Positions 8,172 through 20,056 of a stretch of DNA of 64,000 bases are shown here, piece by piece; position 1 is the stretch's first letter, and every line of letters begins with the position of its first letter. This DNA comes from Streptomyces sp. WMMB303 (GTDB lineage Bacteria > Actinomycetota > Actinomycetes > Streptomycetales > Streptomycetaceae). The translations under genes and the position numbers were made by a program. Where the stretch lies: NCBI RefSeq assembly GCF_029351045.1, contig NZ_JARKIN010000001.1, positions 6,415,001 to 6,479,000 of the forward strand. The letters run 5' to 3'. The notes under the pieces are model-generated. The model had not been told where the DNA came from, did not search any database, and saw nothing but the letters and a program-made list of their open reading frames with translations.

Positions 8172-8596
8172 TGCGTTTCCTCTTTCTGGTCCGAGGCTTG
8201 TCCGTCCTGCACTGTCCCGCTCCGCGCTGTCCCGGCCCGCGCTCCACCGCCCGGGGGCGGGGCCGGGATCCCGTCCGGCCCCTGGTCCGTGAGGGTGTGC
8301 GCCGCCTCCGCGACGGTCTGCGAGGTCAGGGCGTAGCCGAACGGCGCCACCTCGAAGAACTTCATGGCCTTGCCGCTGTCCGAGAGCTCCAGCGTGCCGA
8401 CCACGAGGCCGGCGGCCTCCAGCCGCTGGAGGTGCATGTGCAGCAGCGGACGGCTCATGCCGATCTCGCGGGCGAGCCCGCTGACGTAGTTGCGGCCCGC
8501 GGCAAGCGCCGCGACGATCCGCATCCGGTGCGGATTGCCGAGCGCCGCCAGAACCTTCAGCAGCTCGTCTCCGGACGGGGCCTCGATCGCGCCCAC
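8168..8596 (-). CDS. ArsR-like winged-helix transcriptional regulator
   Basis: A 142-residue DNA-binding protein. Residues 10-80 form an ArsR-type winged helix: LLKVLAALGNPHRMRIVAAL, then the recognition helix MSRPLLHMHLQRLEAAGLV. No metal-binding cysteines are present, so it is not a classical metal sensor. A C-terminal Pro/Gly-rich tail follows. Start: GTG 8596, preceded by a purine-rich ribosome site (GAGGGAGAGGGG). Its upstream region (8631-8644) contains CTGACACGTGACGG, which shares a CACGTGA core with the ABC exporter operator at 5331-5348, so one regulator serving both exporters is possible but unproven. Confidence 0.88.
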   Translation of the reverse strand: MGAIEAPSGDELLKVLAALGNPHRMRIVAALAAGRNYVSGLAREIGMSRPLLHMHLQRLEAAGLVVGTLELSDSGKAMKFFEVAPFGYALTSQTVAEAAHTLTDQGPDGIPAPPPGGGARAGTARSGTVQDGQASDQKEETQ

Positions 8597-8702
8597 CGCG
8601 GCCCCTCTCCCTCGGGTGTGTAAGAAGAATCTGACACGTGACGGAACGGGGTGTCGAGCGCAACTGACCGCTGTCCGGGGCAGTTCAGGGTTCCCCCTGA
8701 GA

Positions 8703-8739
8703 CGGCTGCGGGAGCACCCTCGGGGTCCTCCCGCAGCCG
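8703..8739. terminator. Terminator hairpin after the 8809-9306 gene
   Basis: A perfect 12-bp stem (CGGCTGCGGGAG 8703-8714 with 8728-8739) closes on a 13-nt loop, about 70 nt past the stop of the membrane protein gene. It separates that gene from the regulator operon. Confidence 0.7.
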
Positions 8740-8808
8740 GGAAGCGTCAGGGAGTGGCCGGGAGTGCCGAAAAGGGAAGTGCCGGGGAGCTTCGGCGTTC
8801 CGAGAGGC

Positions 8809-9306
8809 TCAGCGCTTGCCCTTCCGGCGGCGCGCGGGGTTCCCGGTGCGGGCGCCGCGCTGCCGTTCGTGGCGGGCGCGGGCCGCCTCGTACTCGGCGC
8901 GGTGCAGCTTCTCGCCGGGGGCCTCGACACAGCTGCGCAGCGCGTAGGCGACCAGCACCCCGATGAAGCCGATGAGCCGGATGCTGCGCATCGACGACTC
9001 GGCCGCCGCGTCGCGCTCGTCGGGGCGGCGGCTGTAGGAGGTGAGGGTGCGGGAGAACGCCAGCGCGCTGCACACCGCGAACGCGGCGACCAGCAGCAGG
9101 CTCGCCCAGCTCCCGATGTCGGCCAGCACCACGCCCTGGTACGCGAAGCGCAGCACGACCGCGCCCGCGGCGGCCGCCAGCACCGCGCCCACCCCCAGGC
9201 CGGCGCGGCGCAGCCGGTAGCCGCCGGAGTGGTCGACCCACGTGGTGCCGTAGAAGCGGAGCGGTTCGGGGGCCGGTGCGTCGGGGGTTCTGTGGTCCTG
9301 GGGCAC
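8809..9306 (-). CDS. Conserved membrane protein of unknown function
   Basis: A 165-residue protein with three predicted membrane helices (VGAVLAAAAGAVVLRFAYQG, SWASLLLVAAFAVCSALAFS and RLIGFIGVLVAYALRS) and a strongly basic C-terminus ending RRRKGKR. I do not recognise a family. Start: GTG 9306 sits exactly 6 nt after a CATAAT box (9313-9318 on the minus strand), which fits a leaderless transcript independent of ilvD upstream. Confidence 0.75.
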   Translation of the reverse strand: MPQDHRTPDAPAPEPLRFYGTTWVDHSGGYRLRRAGLGVGAVLAAAAGAVVLRFAYQGVVLADIGSWASLLLVAAFAVCSALAFSRTLTSYSRRPDERDAAAESSMRSIRLIGFIGVLVAYALRSCVEAPGEKLHRAEYEAARARHERQRGARTGNPARRRKGKR

Positions 9307-9393
9307 GTCTCGATTATGGCCCGGGAGCCGCGCCGCGCTTCCGGGCCCCTCCGGCCCGGCGGCTCGGTGCCCCCGGGCCCCGCCCTCCCGGCG

Positions 9394-11247
9394 TCAGCGC
9401 TCCAGCTGGGTCACGTCGCGGACGGCGCCCCGGTCGGCACTGGTGGCCATCGCCGCGTAGGCGCGCAGCGCGGTGGAGACCTTGCGCTCGCGGGCGACGG
9501 GCGCGTACCGGCCGGCCAGCGCTTCGCGACGGGCGGCGAGCGTCTCCTCGGGGACGTCCAGGCGCAGCTGCCGTTCGGGGATGTCGATGACGACCGGGTC
9601 GCCGTCCTCCACCAGCGCGATCGTGCCGGCGCCCGCCGCCTCCGGCGAGATGTGGCCGATGGACAGGCCCGAGGTGCCGCCGGAGAACCGGCCGTCGGTG
9701 ATCAGCGCGCAGGCCTTGCCCAGCCCGCGGCCCTTGAGGAAGGAGGTGGGGTAGAGCATCTCCTGCATGCCGGGGCCGCCCTTGGGGCCCTCGTAGCGGA
9801 TGACGACGACGTCGCCCTCCTTGACCGTCTTGTCGAGGATCTTCTGGACGGCCTCCTCCTGGGACTCGCAGACCACGGCGGGGCCGGTGAAGGTGAGGAT
9901 CGACTCGTCGACACCCGCGGTCTTCACCACGCAGCCGTTCTCGGCCAGGTTGCCGTACAGCACCGCCAGCCCGCCCTCGGCGGAGTAGGCGTGCTCGACG
10001 TCGCGGATGCAGCCGCCCGCCGCGTCCGTGTCCAGCGACTCCCAGCGCTCGGACTGCGAGAAGGCCTCGGCGGAGCGCTTGCAGCCGGGCGCGGCGTGGA
10101 AGAGCTCCACGGCCCGCGGCGCGGGCGAGTCGCCGCGGATGTCCCAGGTCTTGAGCCACTCCTCCAGCGAGTCGGCGTGCACGGTGCGCACGTCCTCGTT
10201 GAGCAGCCCGCCGCGGTGGAGTTCACCCAGGATGGCGGGGATCCCGCCGGCCCGGTGCACGTCCTCCATGTAGTAGGTGCCGCCCGGTGCCACGTTCGGG
10301 GCGACCTTGGCCAGGCACGGCAGGGCGCGGGAGAGCTGATCGATGTCGTGCATCGTGAACTCCAGCCCGGCCTCCTGCGCCGCGGCCAGCAGGTGCAGGA
10401 TCGTGTTGGTGGAGCCGCCCATGGCGATGTCCAGGGCCATGGCGTTCTCGAAGGCGGCGCGGGAGCCGACGTTGCGCGGCAGGACGCTCGCGTCGTCCTG
10501 GTCGTAGTAGCGCCGGGCGATCTCCACCACCGTGCGGCCCGCCGTCTCGTAGAGCTCCTTGCGCGCCGTGTGGGTGGCCAGCACGGAGCCGTTGCCGGGC
10601 AGCGCCAAGCCGAGGGCCTCGGTGAGGCAGTTCATGGAGTTCGCGGTGAACATGCCCGAACAGGAGCCACAGGTCGGACAGGCGTTCTCCTCGATGCGGA
10701 GGATGTCCTCGTCGGAGACCTTGTCGTTGACGGCCTCGGACATCGCGTCGACCAGATCGAGCTTGCGGACGGTGCCGTTCACCAGCGTCGCCCGGCCGGC
10801 CTCCATGGGCCCGCCGGAGACGAAGACGGTGGGCACATCGAGCCGCATCGCGGCCATCAGCATCCCGGGGGTGATCTTGTCGCAGTTGGAGATGCAGATC
10901 AGCGCGTCCGCGCAGTGCGCCTCGACCATGTACTCGACGGAGTCGGCGATCAGGTCCCTTGAGGGCAGCGAGTAGAGCATGCCGCCGTGTCCCATGGCGA
11001 TGCCGTCGTCCACCGCGATCGAGTTGAACTCGCGCGGGATGCCGCCCGCGGCCTTGACCGCCTCACTGACGATCCGGCCCACCGGCTGCAGATGGGTGTG
11101 GCCCGGCACGAATTCGGTGAAGCTGTTGGCGACCGCGACGATCGGCTTGCCGAAGTCCTCGCGCGCTACACCGGACGCCTGCATGAGGGCGCGTGCCCCC
11201 GCCATGTTGCGTCCGTGGGTGACGGTGCGGGACCTCAGCTCGGGCAT
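9394..11247 (-). CDS. ilvD: Dihydroxy-acid dehydratase
   Basis: Third common step of branched-chain amino acid synthesis: dehydration of 2,3-dihydroxy-isovalerate and 2,3-dihydroxy-3-methylvalerate to the 2-keto acids. It needs an iron-sulfur cluster and Mg. At 617 residues it has the standard length. Visible landmarks are [11 protein letters not shown]-like [14 protein letters not shown], the cluster cysteines in [12 protein letters not shown] and [18 protein letters not shown], and the C-terminal [16 protein letters not shown]. Start: ATG 11247 with GGGAGGGG upstream; the frame is open to 11280. Confidence 0.98.
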   Translation of the reverse strand: MPELRSRTVTHGRNMAGARALMQASGVAREDFGKPIVAVANSFTEFVPGHTHLQPVGRIVSEAVKAAGGIPREFNSIAVDDGIAMGHGGMLYSLPSRDLIADSVEYMVEAHCADALICISNCDKITPGMLMAAMRLDVPTVFVSGGPMEAGRATLVNGTVRKLDLVDAMSEAVNDKVSDEDILRIEENACPTCGSCSGMFTANSMNCLTEALGLALPGNGSVLATHTARKELYETAGRTVVEIARRYYDQDDASVLPRNVGSRAAFENAMALDIAMGGSTNTILHLLAAAQEAGLEFTMHDIDQLSRALPCLAKVAPNVAPGGTYYMEDVHRAGGIPAILGELHRGGLLNEDVRTVHADSLEEWLKTWDIRGDSPAPRAVELFHAAPGCKRSAEAFSQSERWESLDTDAAGGCIRDVEHAYSAEGGLAVLYGNLAENGCVVKTAGVDESILTFTGPAVVCESQEEAVQKILDKTVKEGDVVVIRYEGPKGGPGMQEMLYPTSFLKGRGLGKACALITDGRFSGGTSGLSIGHISPEAAGAGTIALVEDGDPVVIDIPERQLRLDVPEETLAARREALAGRYAPVARERKVSTALRAYAAMATSADRGAVRDVTQLER

Positions 11248-11310
11248 GACTGCCCCTCCCTTGGTGCGGGCGGCCACCACGGCGGGGGCCCGGCGACCGC
11301 TGCGGTACGT

Positions 11311-11330
11311 ATCCGAGATGATCCGAGATG
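11311..11330. repeat. Tandem 10-mer upstream of ilvD
   Basis: ATCCGAGATG occurs twice back to back, 64-83 nt before the ilvD start. A short direct repeat in the promoter region; it could be a regulator site or chance. Confidence 0.3.
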
Positions 11331-11432
11331 CACGGTGCCGTACGAGGGAATCGTGCGGTACGTGGAACCTCCGAGCGTACGCCTACCGCTCAGGATCCGG
11401 ACAGGGGGTCCGGATGGTGGACGGAAGCCGGT

Positions 11433-12125
11433 TCAGCCAGTGGTCCGCAGCCCGCGGCCGCCCCCCGGACCCGGATCGTCCGCCGGGTCCGGCCCGGTGA
11501 GATGGTGCTGGATCACCGGCGCCAGCCGCGCGGTCACGGCCGCCAGCGGCTCGGATGCCAGCGGCTCGATGCAGATGAGATACCGCAGCATGGCCGCACC
11601 GACCAGCTGGGACGCCGCCAGCGAGACCCGCAGCTCCGCGTCCGGCTCACGGAGCTGGACCGCCAGCCGGCTCAGCAGATTGCGGGTCAGCAGCCCCCGG
11701 AAGACGGCCGCCGCCCGCTCGTTGTTGACCGCCGAGCGGACGATCGCCAGCAACGGCTCCCGGGTCGCGGGATCGTCCCAGGTCTCCAGAAACCTGCGGG
11801 TGACCGTCTCCCCCACGGCGTCCAGCGCGGTCTCCCGGACCAGCTCCGGGACGATGAGCACCGGTGCGATGGCGCCCTCGACCGCGGCGGCGAACACCTG
11901 CTCCTTGGTACCGAAGTAGTGGTGGACCAGCGCCGCGTCCACCCCGGCGCCACGCGCGATGGCCCGGACGGAGACCTTGTCGAAACCGTGCTCTGCGAAC
12001 TCGCCCCGGGCCGACGCCAGGATGCGCTCCCGCGTTCCGGGCCCGTCCTCGGCGGTACGCCGCGCCGGGCGGCCCCGCCTGCGGGGTGCGGGCGCCGGCT
12101 CCCCGGCGGCGGAGCTCCCGCTCAT
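11433..12125 (-). CDS. TetR family regulator
   Basis: A 230-residue repressor-type protein. A basic, Arg/Pro-rich leader is followed by the TetR helix-turn-helix ([40 protein letters not shown], about residues 31-70, read in segments) and a ligand domain of the type found in actinobacterial TetR proteins ([24 protein letters not shown]). Start: ATG 12125 overlaps the stop of the upstream sugar-isomerase-like gene by 4 nt (ATGA), so it is co-translated with it. Target genes are unknown; autoregulation of this two-gene unit is the simplest guess. Confidence 0.92.
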   Translation of the reverse strand: MSGSSAAGEPAPAPRRRGRPARRTAEDGPGTRERILASARGEFAEHGFDKVSVRAIARGAGVDAALVHHYFGTKEQVFAAAVEGAIAPVLIVPELVRETALDAVGETVTRRFLETWDDPATREPLLAIVRSAVNNERAAAVFRGLLTRNLLSRLAVQLREPDAELRVSLAASQLVGAAMLRYLICIEPLASEPLAAVTARLAPVIQHHLTGPDPADDPGPGGGRGLRTTG

Positions 12126-13006
12126 GCCTTCCTCCGGCCCGACCGGCGCCCGGCGGCCCTCCGGCCGCCCTGCTCGCCGGTCCCGTCGCCCGGAGCGGCC
12201 CCCGGGGTGGCGAGGTGCAGCCGGGTGAAAGCCAGGGCCTCCGCCAGGTCCTCCTCGCGCTCGGCCGCCGACATGGCACGCCGCGTGTTCACCTCGACGA
12301 CCACATGGCCGTCGAACCCGCGGGCGGCCAGCCGCTCCAGCACCTCCGCGCAGGGCTGTGCGCCCCGCCCCGGGACCAGGTGCTCGTCCTTGGCCGAGCC
12401 GCTCCCGTCGGCGATGTGCACATGCCCCAGACGGTCGCCCATCCGGTCCACCATGGCGAGGGTGTCGTTGCGGGCCGTCGCCGTGTGCGAGAGATCGATC
12501 GTGAAGTGCCGGTAGTCGTTCCGGGTGGGGTCCCAGTCGGGCGCGTAGGCCAGCATCTCCCGATCCCGGTAGCGCCAGGGGTACATGTTCTCGACCGCGA
12601 ACCGCACGTCGGTCTCGTCCGCCATCCGCCACACCCCGCGCTCGAACTCCCGCGCGTAGCTGCGCTGCCAGCGGAACGGCGGATGCACCACGACGGTGGA
12701 CGCGCCGAGCGTCTCGGCCGCCGCCCTGGCGCGGACCAGCTTCGTCCACGGATCCGTGGACCAGACACGCTGCGTGATGAGCAGACACGGTGCGTGCACG
12801 GCAAGGATGGGCACCCCGTGGAAGTCGGACAGCCGCCGCAGCGCCTCGACATCCTGGCTGACCGGATCGGTCCACACCATGACCTCGACGCCGTCGTAGC
12901 CGAGGCGCGCGGCGATCTCGAAGGCCGCGGCCGTCGACTCCGGGTACACCGAGGCCGTCGACAGCGCGATCTTCGCCTGGGGGACCCGCACGCTTTCGAT
13001 GCCCAC
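12122..13006 (-). CDS. Sugar phosphate isomerase/epimerase-like TIM-barrel protein
   Basis: A 294-residue member of the xylose-isomerase-like/AP-endonuclease-2 TIM-barrel superfamily. Barrel-strand residues that normally bind a divalent metal are visible: [47 protein letters not shown] and VVVEVNTRR. The basic C-terminal tail (GRRSGRRKA) lies outside the fold. Substrate cannot be inferred. Start: GTG 13006 lies exactly 6 nt after a TAGGGT box on the minus strand (13013-13018), typical of leaderless mRNA. It is the first gene of a coupled pair with the TetR gene. Confidence 0.88.
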   Translation of the reverse strand: MGIESVRVPQAKIALSTASVYPESTAAAFEIAARLGYDGVEVMVWTDPVSQDVEALRRLSDFHGVPILAVHAPCLLITQRVWSTDPWTKLVRARAAAETLGASTVVVHPPFRWQRSYAREFERGVWRMADETDVRFAVENMYPWRYRDREMLAYAPDWDPTRNDYRHFTIDLSHTATARNDTLAMVDRMGDRLGHVHIADGSGSAKDEHLVPGRGAQPCAEVLERLAARGFDGHVVVEVNTRRAMSAAEREEDLAEALAFTRLHLATPGAAPGDGTGEQGGRRAAGRRSGRRKA

Positions 13007-13019
13007 CCAGCCACCCTAA

Positions 13020-15203
<2,184 letters not shown>

Positions 15204-15221
15204 CGGGGAACCGGTGACTGT

Positions 15222-15315
15222 GAGGCCCGGCCCGCTGTGACGGGCGGCCGGTGACTGCGACGCCCGGCCGGTGACGGGCGGCCTGTGTGACGCCCGGCCC
15301 GGGTGACGGGCGAGG
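15222..15315. repeat. Interleaved short repeats, hairpin-forming
   Basis: TGACGGGCGGCC occurs at 15238-15249 and 15272-15283, with a variant from 15304. GACGCCCGGCC occurs at 15259-15269 and 15289-15299, with a variant at 15222-15232. Units recur every 30-34 bp, and adjacent CGCCC/GGGCG pairs can form hairpins. The array lies between convergent stops (15203 and 15348), so a terminator role is plausible. Confidence 0.5.
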
Positions 15316-15347
15316 CCAAGGCCGCCCGGCGCGGGCCCCGCTCCCGC

Positions 15348-17003
15348 TCAGGACGGGGACCGGCTCGGCGCCCGGGGCGGCCCGGAGGGCGCGAGGCCGG
15401 CGAACGCCGGCCGGCTCGTCGCGGACGGAGGCTCCGCCGCGGGCGGGGTGGCGGTCGGCGCCGGAGAGCTGCTCCCGGCGGACGGACCGCTGTCGGCAGG
15501 CGAACCGCCGGACGGAGAACCGCCGCCGGTCGGGGAGGCCACCGCGGCGCTCGGCACGGCCGCCGCGGGCCGCGACACCGGCACCGTACGGTGCGGCGCG
15601 GCCGCCGGTTCCGACCCGGGCCGCCGCACCGCCGGCACGGACGGCGCCCCGGGCCCCCGCACGGGCGGCTCCATGGCGTGCGAGCGGGACGGCACCGCCC
15701 TGCCCACCGGGCCCGCCGCGCCGTCGGGGGCCGCCTGCCCCCCGCGGGCCCCGGTCGGTGGAGCCAGGGCGCCCGGTCCGGCCGCGCCACCACTCCGGCC
15801 GTCGTCCGCGGTGTCCGGCGCGGTGGCCGACCGGCCGGCCTGCGGCTCGCCCGTGACGGGAGCCCCCCGGTAGGCGGCCCACAGCGCGACCACCGGCGCC
15901 GCCAGCACCGCGGCGACGACCGTGGAGGTCAGCGCGCGGCTGCGCAGCCTGTCCCGGCGGACCGGACGCGCGTGCTCGCGCTGGGGGTAGCCGGCACGGT
16001 CGAAGCGTGGCGTGCGCTGGGCTCTCGCCCGCCGCGCCAGCGCGACCGCCGCCTCGACGGCGGGCCGCGGCACCGCCACGACGGGCAGCGCGGCGGAGGC
16101 GGGCGCTGTACCCGGCCAGGAGACTCCGGCCATGGCGCGCTCGGCGGCCCGGCGGCACTGCGGACACTCGTCCACGTGCTCCACCAGTTCCCGGCGCAGC
16201 GCGGTGCCCAGCAGCAGCCGCTCGTCCCCCGCGAGCTGGGCGACCACCGCGCAGCCGCCGGACTCCACGACGCGCAGCGCCGCCCTGGTCCGCTCGACCT
16301 CGCAGGCGGCGTGCAGCAGCAACTCCTCGGCCGCGGCGGGCGACAGCGAGAGGACTGCCGCGACCTGGGCGGCGGACAGCCCGTGGCGGACGGACAGTTC
16401 GAGGGCCTCGCGCTGCACGGGAGAGGCGCCCGCGGCCTCCGGCCAGGCCAGTGCGGCCAGTTCGCGGCGGCGCCGGACGCTGGAAGGCAGGTGTCCGGCC
16501 GGGCCGGGGCTGCCGTCACCGAGCAGTGCGACCCGCTCGGCGGCGGGCGAGGCGGGCGGGGCGGGCGGAGACGCGGCGGGGGCCGGGGGCCGTCCGGCCG
16601 CCCGGGTGCCTGCCCCCCGCCGCGCGACAACGGGACCAGCGGCGCATTCACGCACGACGGACGCCCCGCACTCCGGGCGTTCCCCGGCCCGCTGGTCGGC
16701 GAGCCGCCGGGCACAGACCCAGCGGGTCAGTGCGTAGAGCCAGGGCCGAAGGGCATGCTCCCCCTCGGGGGCGCGTCCGCGCCCGCGTCGGCGGTCCGCG
16801 AGGGCGAGCGCCTCCCCCAGTGCCGCGAGGGCGGATTCGTGCTCGCACAGCACGGCGAGGCAGTAGGTGAACAGCCCGTTCAGGTCCGCGTCGTCGCACT
16901 CCGCCACGGTGTGCGCGGCGTGGTGGTGCGTCGTCCTGCCCGCCCGGTGCGCTGGGGGTGCGCCGGGGGCGTTCGTCGGGTGCTCGCGCCTGCTGGTCAT
17001 CAC
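15348..17003 (-). CDS. ECF-sigma-like protein with zinc-finger motif and membrane anchor
   Basis: A 551-residue chimera. Residues 40-110 resemble a degenerate sigma region 2 (LNGLFTYCLAVLCEHESAL..., HALRPWLYALTRWVCARRLADQ). Residues 190-250 resemble region 4 (QREALELSVRHGLSAAQVAAVLSLS). A zf-HC2-like motif follows (ELVEHVDECPQCRRAAERAM, H-X3-C-X2-C), then a membrane helix (LTSTVVAAVLAAPVVALWAAY) and a long Pro/Ala/Ser-rich segment predicted outside the cell. It looks like a sigma factor fused to its own membrane-bound anti-sigma module. Start: GTG 17003 (GTG ATG) lies 7 nt after a TACCGT box (17011-17016, minus strand). It is divergent from radA. Whether the sigma domains still bind RNA polymerase is uncertain. 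Confidence 0.8.
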   Translation of the reverse strand: MMTSRREHPTNAPGAPPAHRAGRTTHHHAAHTVAECDDADLNGLFTYCLAVLCEHESALAALGEALALADRRRGRGRAPEGEHALRPWLYALTRWVCARRLADQRAGERPECGASVVRECAAGPVVARRGAGTRAAGRPPAPAASPPAPPASPAAERVALLGDGSPGPAGHLPSSVRRRRELAALAWPEAAGASPVQREALELSVRHGLSAAQVAAVLSLSPAAAEELLLHAACEVERTRAALRVVESGGCAVVAQLAGDERLLLGTALRRELVEHVDECPQCRRAAERAMAGVSWPGTAPASAALPVVAVPRPAVEAAVALARRARAQRTPRFDRAGYPQREHARPVRRDRLRSRALTSTVVAAVLAAPVVALWAAYRGAPVTGEPQAGRSATAPDTADDGRSGGAAGPGALAPPTGARGGQAAPDGAAGPVGRAVPSRSHAMEPPVRGPGAPSVPAVRRPGSEPAAAPHRTVPVSRPAAAVPSAAVASPTGGGSPSGGSPADSGPSAGSSSPAPTATPPAAEPPSATSRPAFAGLAPSGPPRAPSRSPS

Positions 17004-17289
17004 CCCGGCGACGGTAGGCGGATGATGGCGCTTTGCTGAGGGGAGCGACAGTTGTTTCCTTCCTTCGGGTGAAGAGCGTCGTCAAAACAGGACACGTCCG
17101 GTGGGTTTGGCAACACCAAGGGCACAAAGGGGCGCACGGCAGGCGCACATCCTGGGCCCGGCCGACCGCGCACGTTCCGGAGGGCGGGCCGGCCCGCGTT
17201 CCGGACACCGCAACGGTGCCGCCGGTGAGCGGCGGGGGCGACACCGCGACGGCGGGCCGGCTGTCGGTGACCCCCTATACGGTGAGGCC

Positions 17290-18678
17290 ATGGCTGCCCG
17301 TAAGACGTCCGCCAAGGACCGCCCCACCTACCGCTGCACCGAATGCGGCTGGCAGACCGCCAAGTGGCTCGGCCGCTGCCCCGAGTGCCACGCGTGGGGC
17401 ACCGTCGAGGAGACGGGCGGTGCCCCGGCCGTGCGGACCACCGCGCCCGGCCGGGTCTCGGCCTCGGCGCTGCCCATCGGCGAGGTGGACGGCAAGCAGG
17501 CCACGGCACGCCCCACCGGCGTGCCCGAACTGGACCGGGTGCTGGGCGGCGGGCTGGTCCCCGGTGCCGTGGTGCTGCTGGCCGGTGAGCCGGGCGTCGG
17601 CAAGTCGACGCTGCTGCTGGACGTCGCCGCCAAGGCCGCCTCCGGCGACCACCGCACGCTCTATGTGACCGGCGAGGAGTCCGCGGGCCAGGTGCGCCTG
17701 CGGGCCGACCGCATCGACGCGCTCGACGACGACCTGTACCTGACCGCCGAGACCGACCTGTCCGCGGTGCTCGGCCACCTGGACGAGGTCAAACCCTCGC
17801 TGCTGGTGCTGGACTCGGTGCAGACGGTGGCCTCCCCGGAGATCGACGGAGCACCCGGCGGCGTCGCCCAGGTGCGGGAGGTGGCCGGGGCGCTGATCCG
17901 CGCCTCCAAGGAGCGCGGCATGTCCACGCTGCTGGTCGGCCACGTCACCAAGGACGGCGCCATCGCCGGTCCGCGGCTGCTGGAGCACCTGGTGGACGTG
18001 GTGCTGCACTTCGAGGGCGACCGGCACGCGCGGCTGCGCCTGGTGCGCGGCGTCAAGAACCGGTACGGCACGACGGACGAGGTCGGCTGCTTCGAGCTGC
18101 ACGACGAGGGGATCACGGGCCTGGCCGACCCCTCCGGGCTGTTCCTGACCCGGCGCGCCGAACCCGTCCCCGGCACCTGTCTGACGGTGACGCTGGAGGG
18201 CCGCCGCCCGCTGGTCGCGGAGGTGCAGGCGCTCACCGTCGACAGCCAGATCCCCTCCCCCCGCAGGACCACCTCCGGGCTGGAGAACTCGCGGGTCTCC
18301 ATGATGCTCGCGGTGCTGGAGCAGCGCGGCCGGATCAGCGCCCTGGGCAAACGCGACATCTACAGCGCGACGGTCGGCGGGGTGCGGCTCTCCGAGCCCG
18401 CCGCCGACCTCGCGGTGGCGCTCGCGCTGGCCAGCGCGGCCAGCGACACCCCGCTGCCGAAGAACCTGGTGGCGATCGGCGAGGTCGGCCTCGCCGGGGA
18501 GGTCCGCCGGGTGACCGGCATCCAACGCCGGCTGTCGGAAGCCGCCCGGCTGGGCTTCACCCACGCGCTGGTGCCGGGCGACCCGGGCCGCGTCCCCGAC
18601 GGGATGCGGGTGCTGGAGGTCGCCGACATCGGGGAGGCGCTGCGCGTGCTGCCGACCCGCCCGGCCCGCACCGGCTGA
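17290..18678 (+). CDS. radA: DNA repair protein RadA
   Basis: A 462-residue RecA-like branch-migration ATPase acting in recombinational repair. Domains in order are an N-terminal zinc finger (CTECGWQ...CPECHAWG), the RecA core with Walker A AGEPGVGKSTL and Walker B LLVLDSVQT, the RadA-specific KNRYG motif (VKNRYGTTDE) and a C-terminal Lon-protease-like domain (SAASDTPLPKNLVAIGEVGLAGEVR). Start: ATG 17290. The frame is open to 17101, but the zinc finger begins here and a TACGGT box ends 6 nt before it, so the mRNA is probably leaderless. It is followed by disA on the same strand, an arrangement common in actinobacteria and firmicutes, where RadA can restrain DisA. Confidence 0.97.
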   Translation: MAARKTSAKDRPTYRCTECGWQTAKWLGRCPECHAWGTVEETGGAPAVRTTAPGRVSASALPIGEVDGKQATARPTGVPELDRVLGGGLVPGAVVLLAGEPGVGKSTLLLDVAAKAASGDHRTLYVTGEESAGQVRLRADRIDALDDDLYLTAETDLSAVLGHLDEVKPSLLVLDSVQTVASPEIDGAPGGVAQVREVAGALIRASKERGMSTLLVGHVTKDGAIAGPRLLEHLVDVVLHFEGDRHARLRLVRGVKNRYGTTDEVGCFELHDEGITGLADPSGLFLTRRAEPVPGTCLTVTLEGRRPLVAEVQALTVDSQIPSPRRTTSGLENSRVSMMLAVLEQRGRISALGKRDIYSATVGGVRLSEPAADLAVALALASAASDTPLPKNLVAIGEVGLAGEVRRVTGIQRRLSEAARLGFTHALVPGDPGRVPDGMRVLEVADIGEALRVLPTRPARTG

Positions 18679-18879
18679 GGCCCGGGCAGCCGACGGGGAG
18701 CGCACGCGGCGAGGGGTCCGCTCGGCGCGCCGGTAGACTTTGCCCCGGTCTCGACCGACCACGAGCACCACGGGGGCTGTGCGCGGCACCACGAGGGGCG
18801 GGTACGGCCCGCGCCCGGGTGCGACGGGTCCGGCGGTCGAGAGAATGCCGACAGGCACCCGCACGACCGAAGGAGTGCA

Positions 18880-20001
18880 GTGGCAGCCAACGACCGGGCA
18901 GCGGTCCCCGGCAGGGCCGAGGGGGCGTCCGGCCTGATGCGCGCCTCACTGAGCGCGGTCGCGCCCGGAACGGCGCTGCGCGACGGGCTGGAGCGCGTCC
19001 TGCGCGGCAACACCGGCGGGCTGATCGTCCTCGGCATGGACCGGAGCGTCGAGCACCTGTGCACCGGCGGCTTCGTCCTCGATGTGGACTTCAGCGCGAC
19101 CCGGCTGCGCGAGCTGTGCAAGCTGGACGGCGCGCTCATCCTCGACAAGGACATCTCCAAGATCGTCCGCGCGGGTGTGCAGCTGGTCCCCGACGCGTCC
19201 ATCGAGACGGAGGAGACCGGCACCCGGCACCGCACCGCGCAACGGGTCTCGATCCAGACGGGCTACCCGGTCGTCTCGGTCAGCCAGTCCATGCGGCTGA
19301 TCGCCCTCTATGTCGACGGGCAGCGGCGCGTGCTGGAGGACTCGGCGGCGATCCTCTCCCGCGCCAACCAGGCCCTGGCCACCCTGGAGCGCTACAAGCT
19401 GCGGCTGGACGAGGTCGCCGGAACGCTCTCCGCGCTGGAGATCGAGGACCTGGTCACGGTGCGGGACGTCACGGCCGTGGCGCAGCGGCTGGAGATGGTG
19501 CGCCGGATCGCGACGGAGATCGAGCAGTACGTCGTCGAGTTGGGCACCGACGGGCGGCTGCTCTCGCTCCAGCTGGACGAGCTGATCGCGGGGGTGGAAC
19601 CGGAGCGCGAGCTGGTGGTACGGGACTACGCGCCGCAGACGGTGGGCGCGGGCCGTCGGGTGCGCTCGGTACCCGACGCGCTCAACGACCTGGACCGGCT
19701 CACCCACACCGAGCTGCTCGAACTGGCCACCGTGGCCCGGGCGCTGGGCTACAGCGGCGCCCCGGAGACCCTCGACTCGGCCGTCTCGCCCCGCGGCTTC
19801 CGGCTGCTGGCCAAGGTGCCGCGGCTGCCGGGCACCGTCATCGACCGGCTGGTGGACCACTTCGGCGGGCTGCAGAAGCTGCTCGCGGCGAGTGTGGACG
19901 ACCTCCAGGCGGTGGACGGCGTCGGGGAGGCCCGCGCCCGCTCGGTCCGCGAGGGCCTCTCGCGGCTGGCCGAGTCCTCGATCCTCGAACGGTACGTCTG
20001 A
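18880..20001 (+). CDS. disA: DNA integrity scanning diadenylate cyclase
   Basis: Makes cyclic di-AMP from two ATP and scans DNA for branched structures. At 373 residues it is typical. The N-terminal DAC domain has the catalytic [10 protein letters not shown] and GTRHRTAQR motifs (DGA and RHR). A helical spine follows. A C-terminal RuvA-like helix-hairpin-helix ([19 protein letters not shown]) binds DNA. Start: GTG 18880 with AAGGAG 5 nt upstream. A TAGACT box about 140 nt upstream (18734-18739) could be its own -10. It lies 201 bp after radA. c-di-AMP in streptomycetes controls osmotic balance and cell-wall functions. Confidence 0.97.
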   Translation: MAANDRAAVPGRAEGASGLMRASLSAVAPGTALRDGLERVLRGNTGGLIVLGMDRSVEHLCTGGFVLDVDFSATRLRELCKLDGALILDKDISKIVRAGVQLVPDASIETEETGTRHRTAQRVSIQTGYPVVSVSQSMRLIALYVDGQRRVLEDSAAILSRANQALATLERYKLRLDEVAGTLSALEIEDLVTVRDVTAVAQRLEMVRRIATEIEQYVVELGTDGRLLSLQLDELIAGVEPERELVVRDYAPQTVGAGRRVRSVPDALNDLDRLTHTELLELATVARALGYSGAPETLDSAVSPRGFRLLAKVPRLPGTVIDRLVDHFGGLQKLLAASVDDLQAVDGVGEARARSVREGLSRLAESSILERYV

Positions 20002-20007
20002 CGGATC

Positions 20008-20039
20008 CCGCTCCGCACCGGCGGACGGCGCCGGAGCGG
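20008..20039. terminator. Possible terminator between disA and the convergent gene
   Basis: CCGCTCCG (20008-20015) pairs with CGGAGCGG (20032-20039). An alternative inner hairpin is CCGGCG/CGCCGG (20018-20034). It fills the 55-bp gap between convergent stops. Confidence 0.45.
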
Positions 20040-20056
20040 CACCTGCGGACCGTCGG

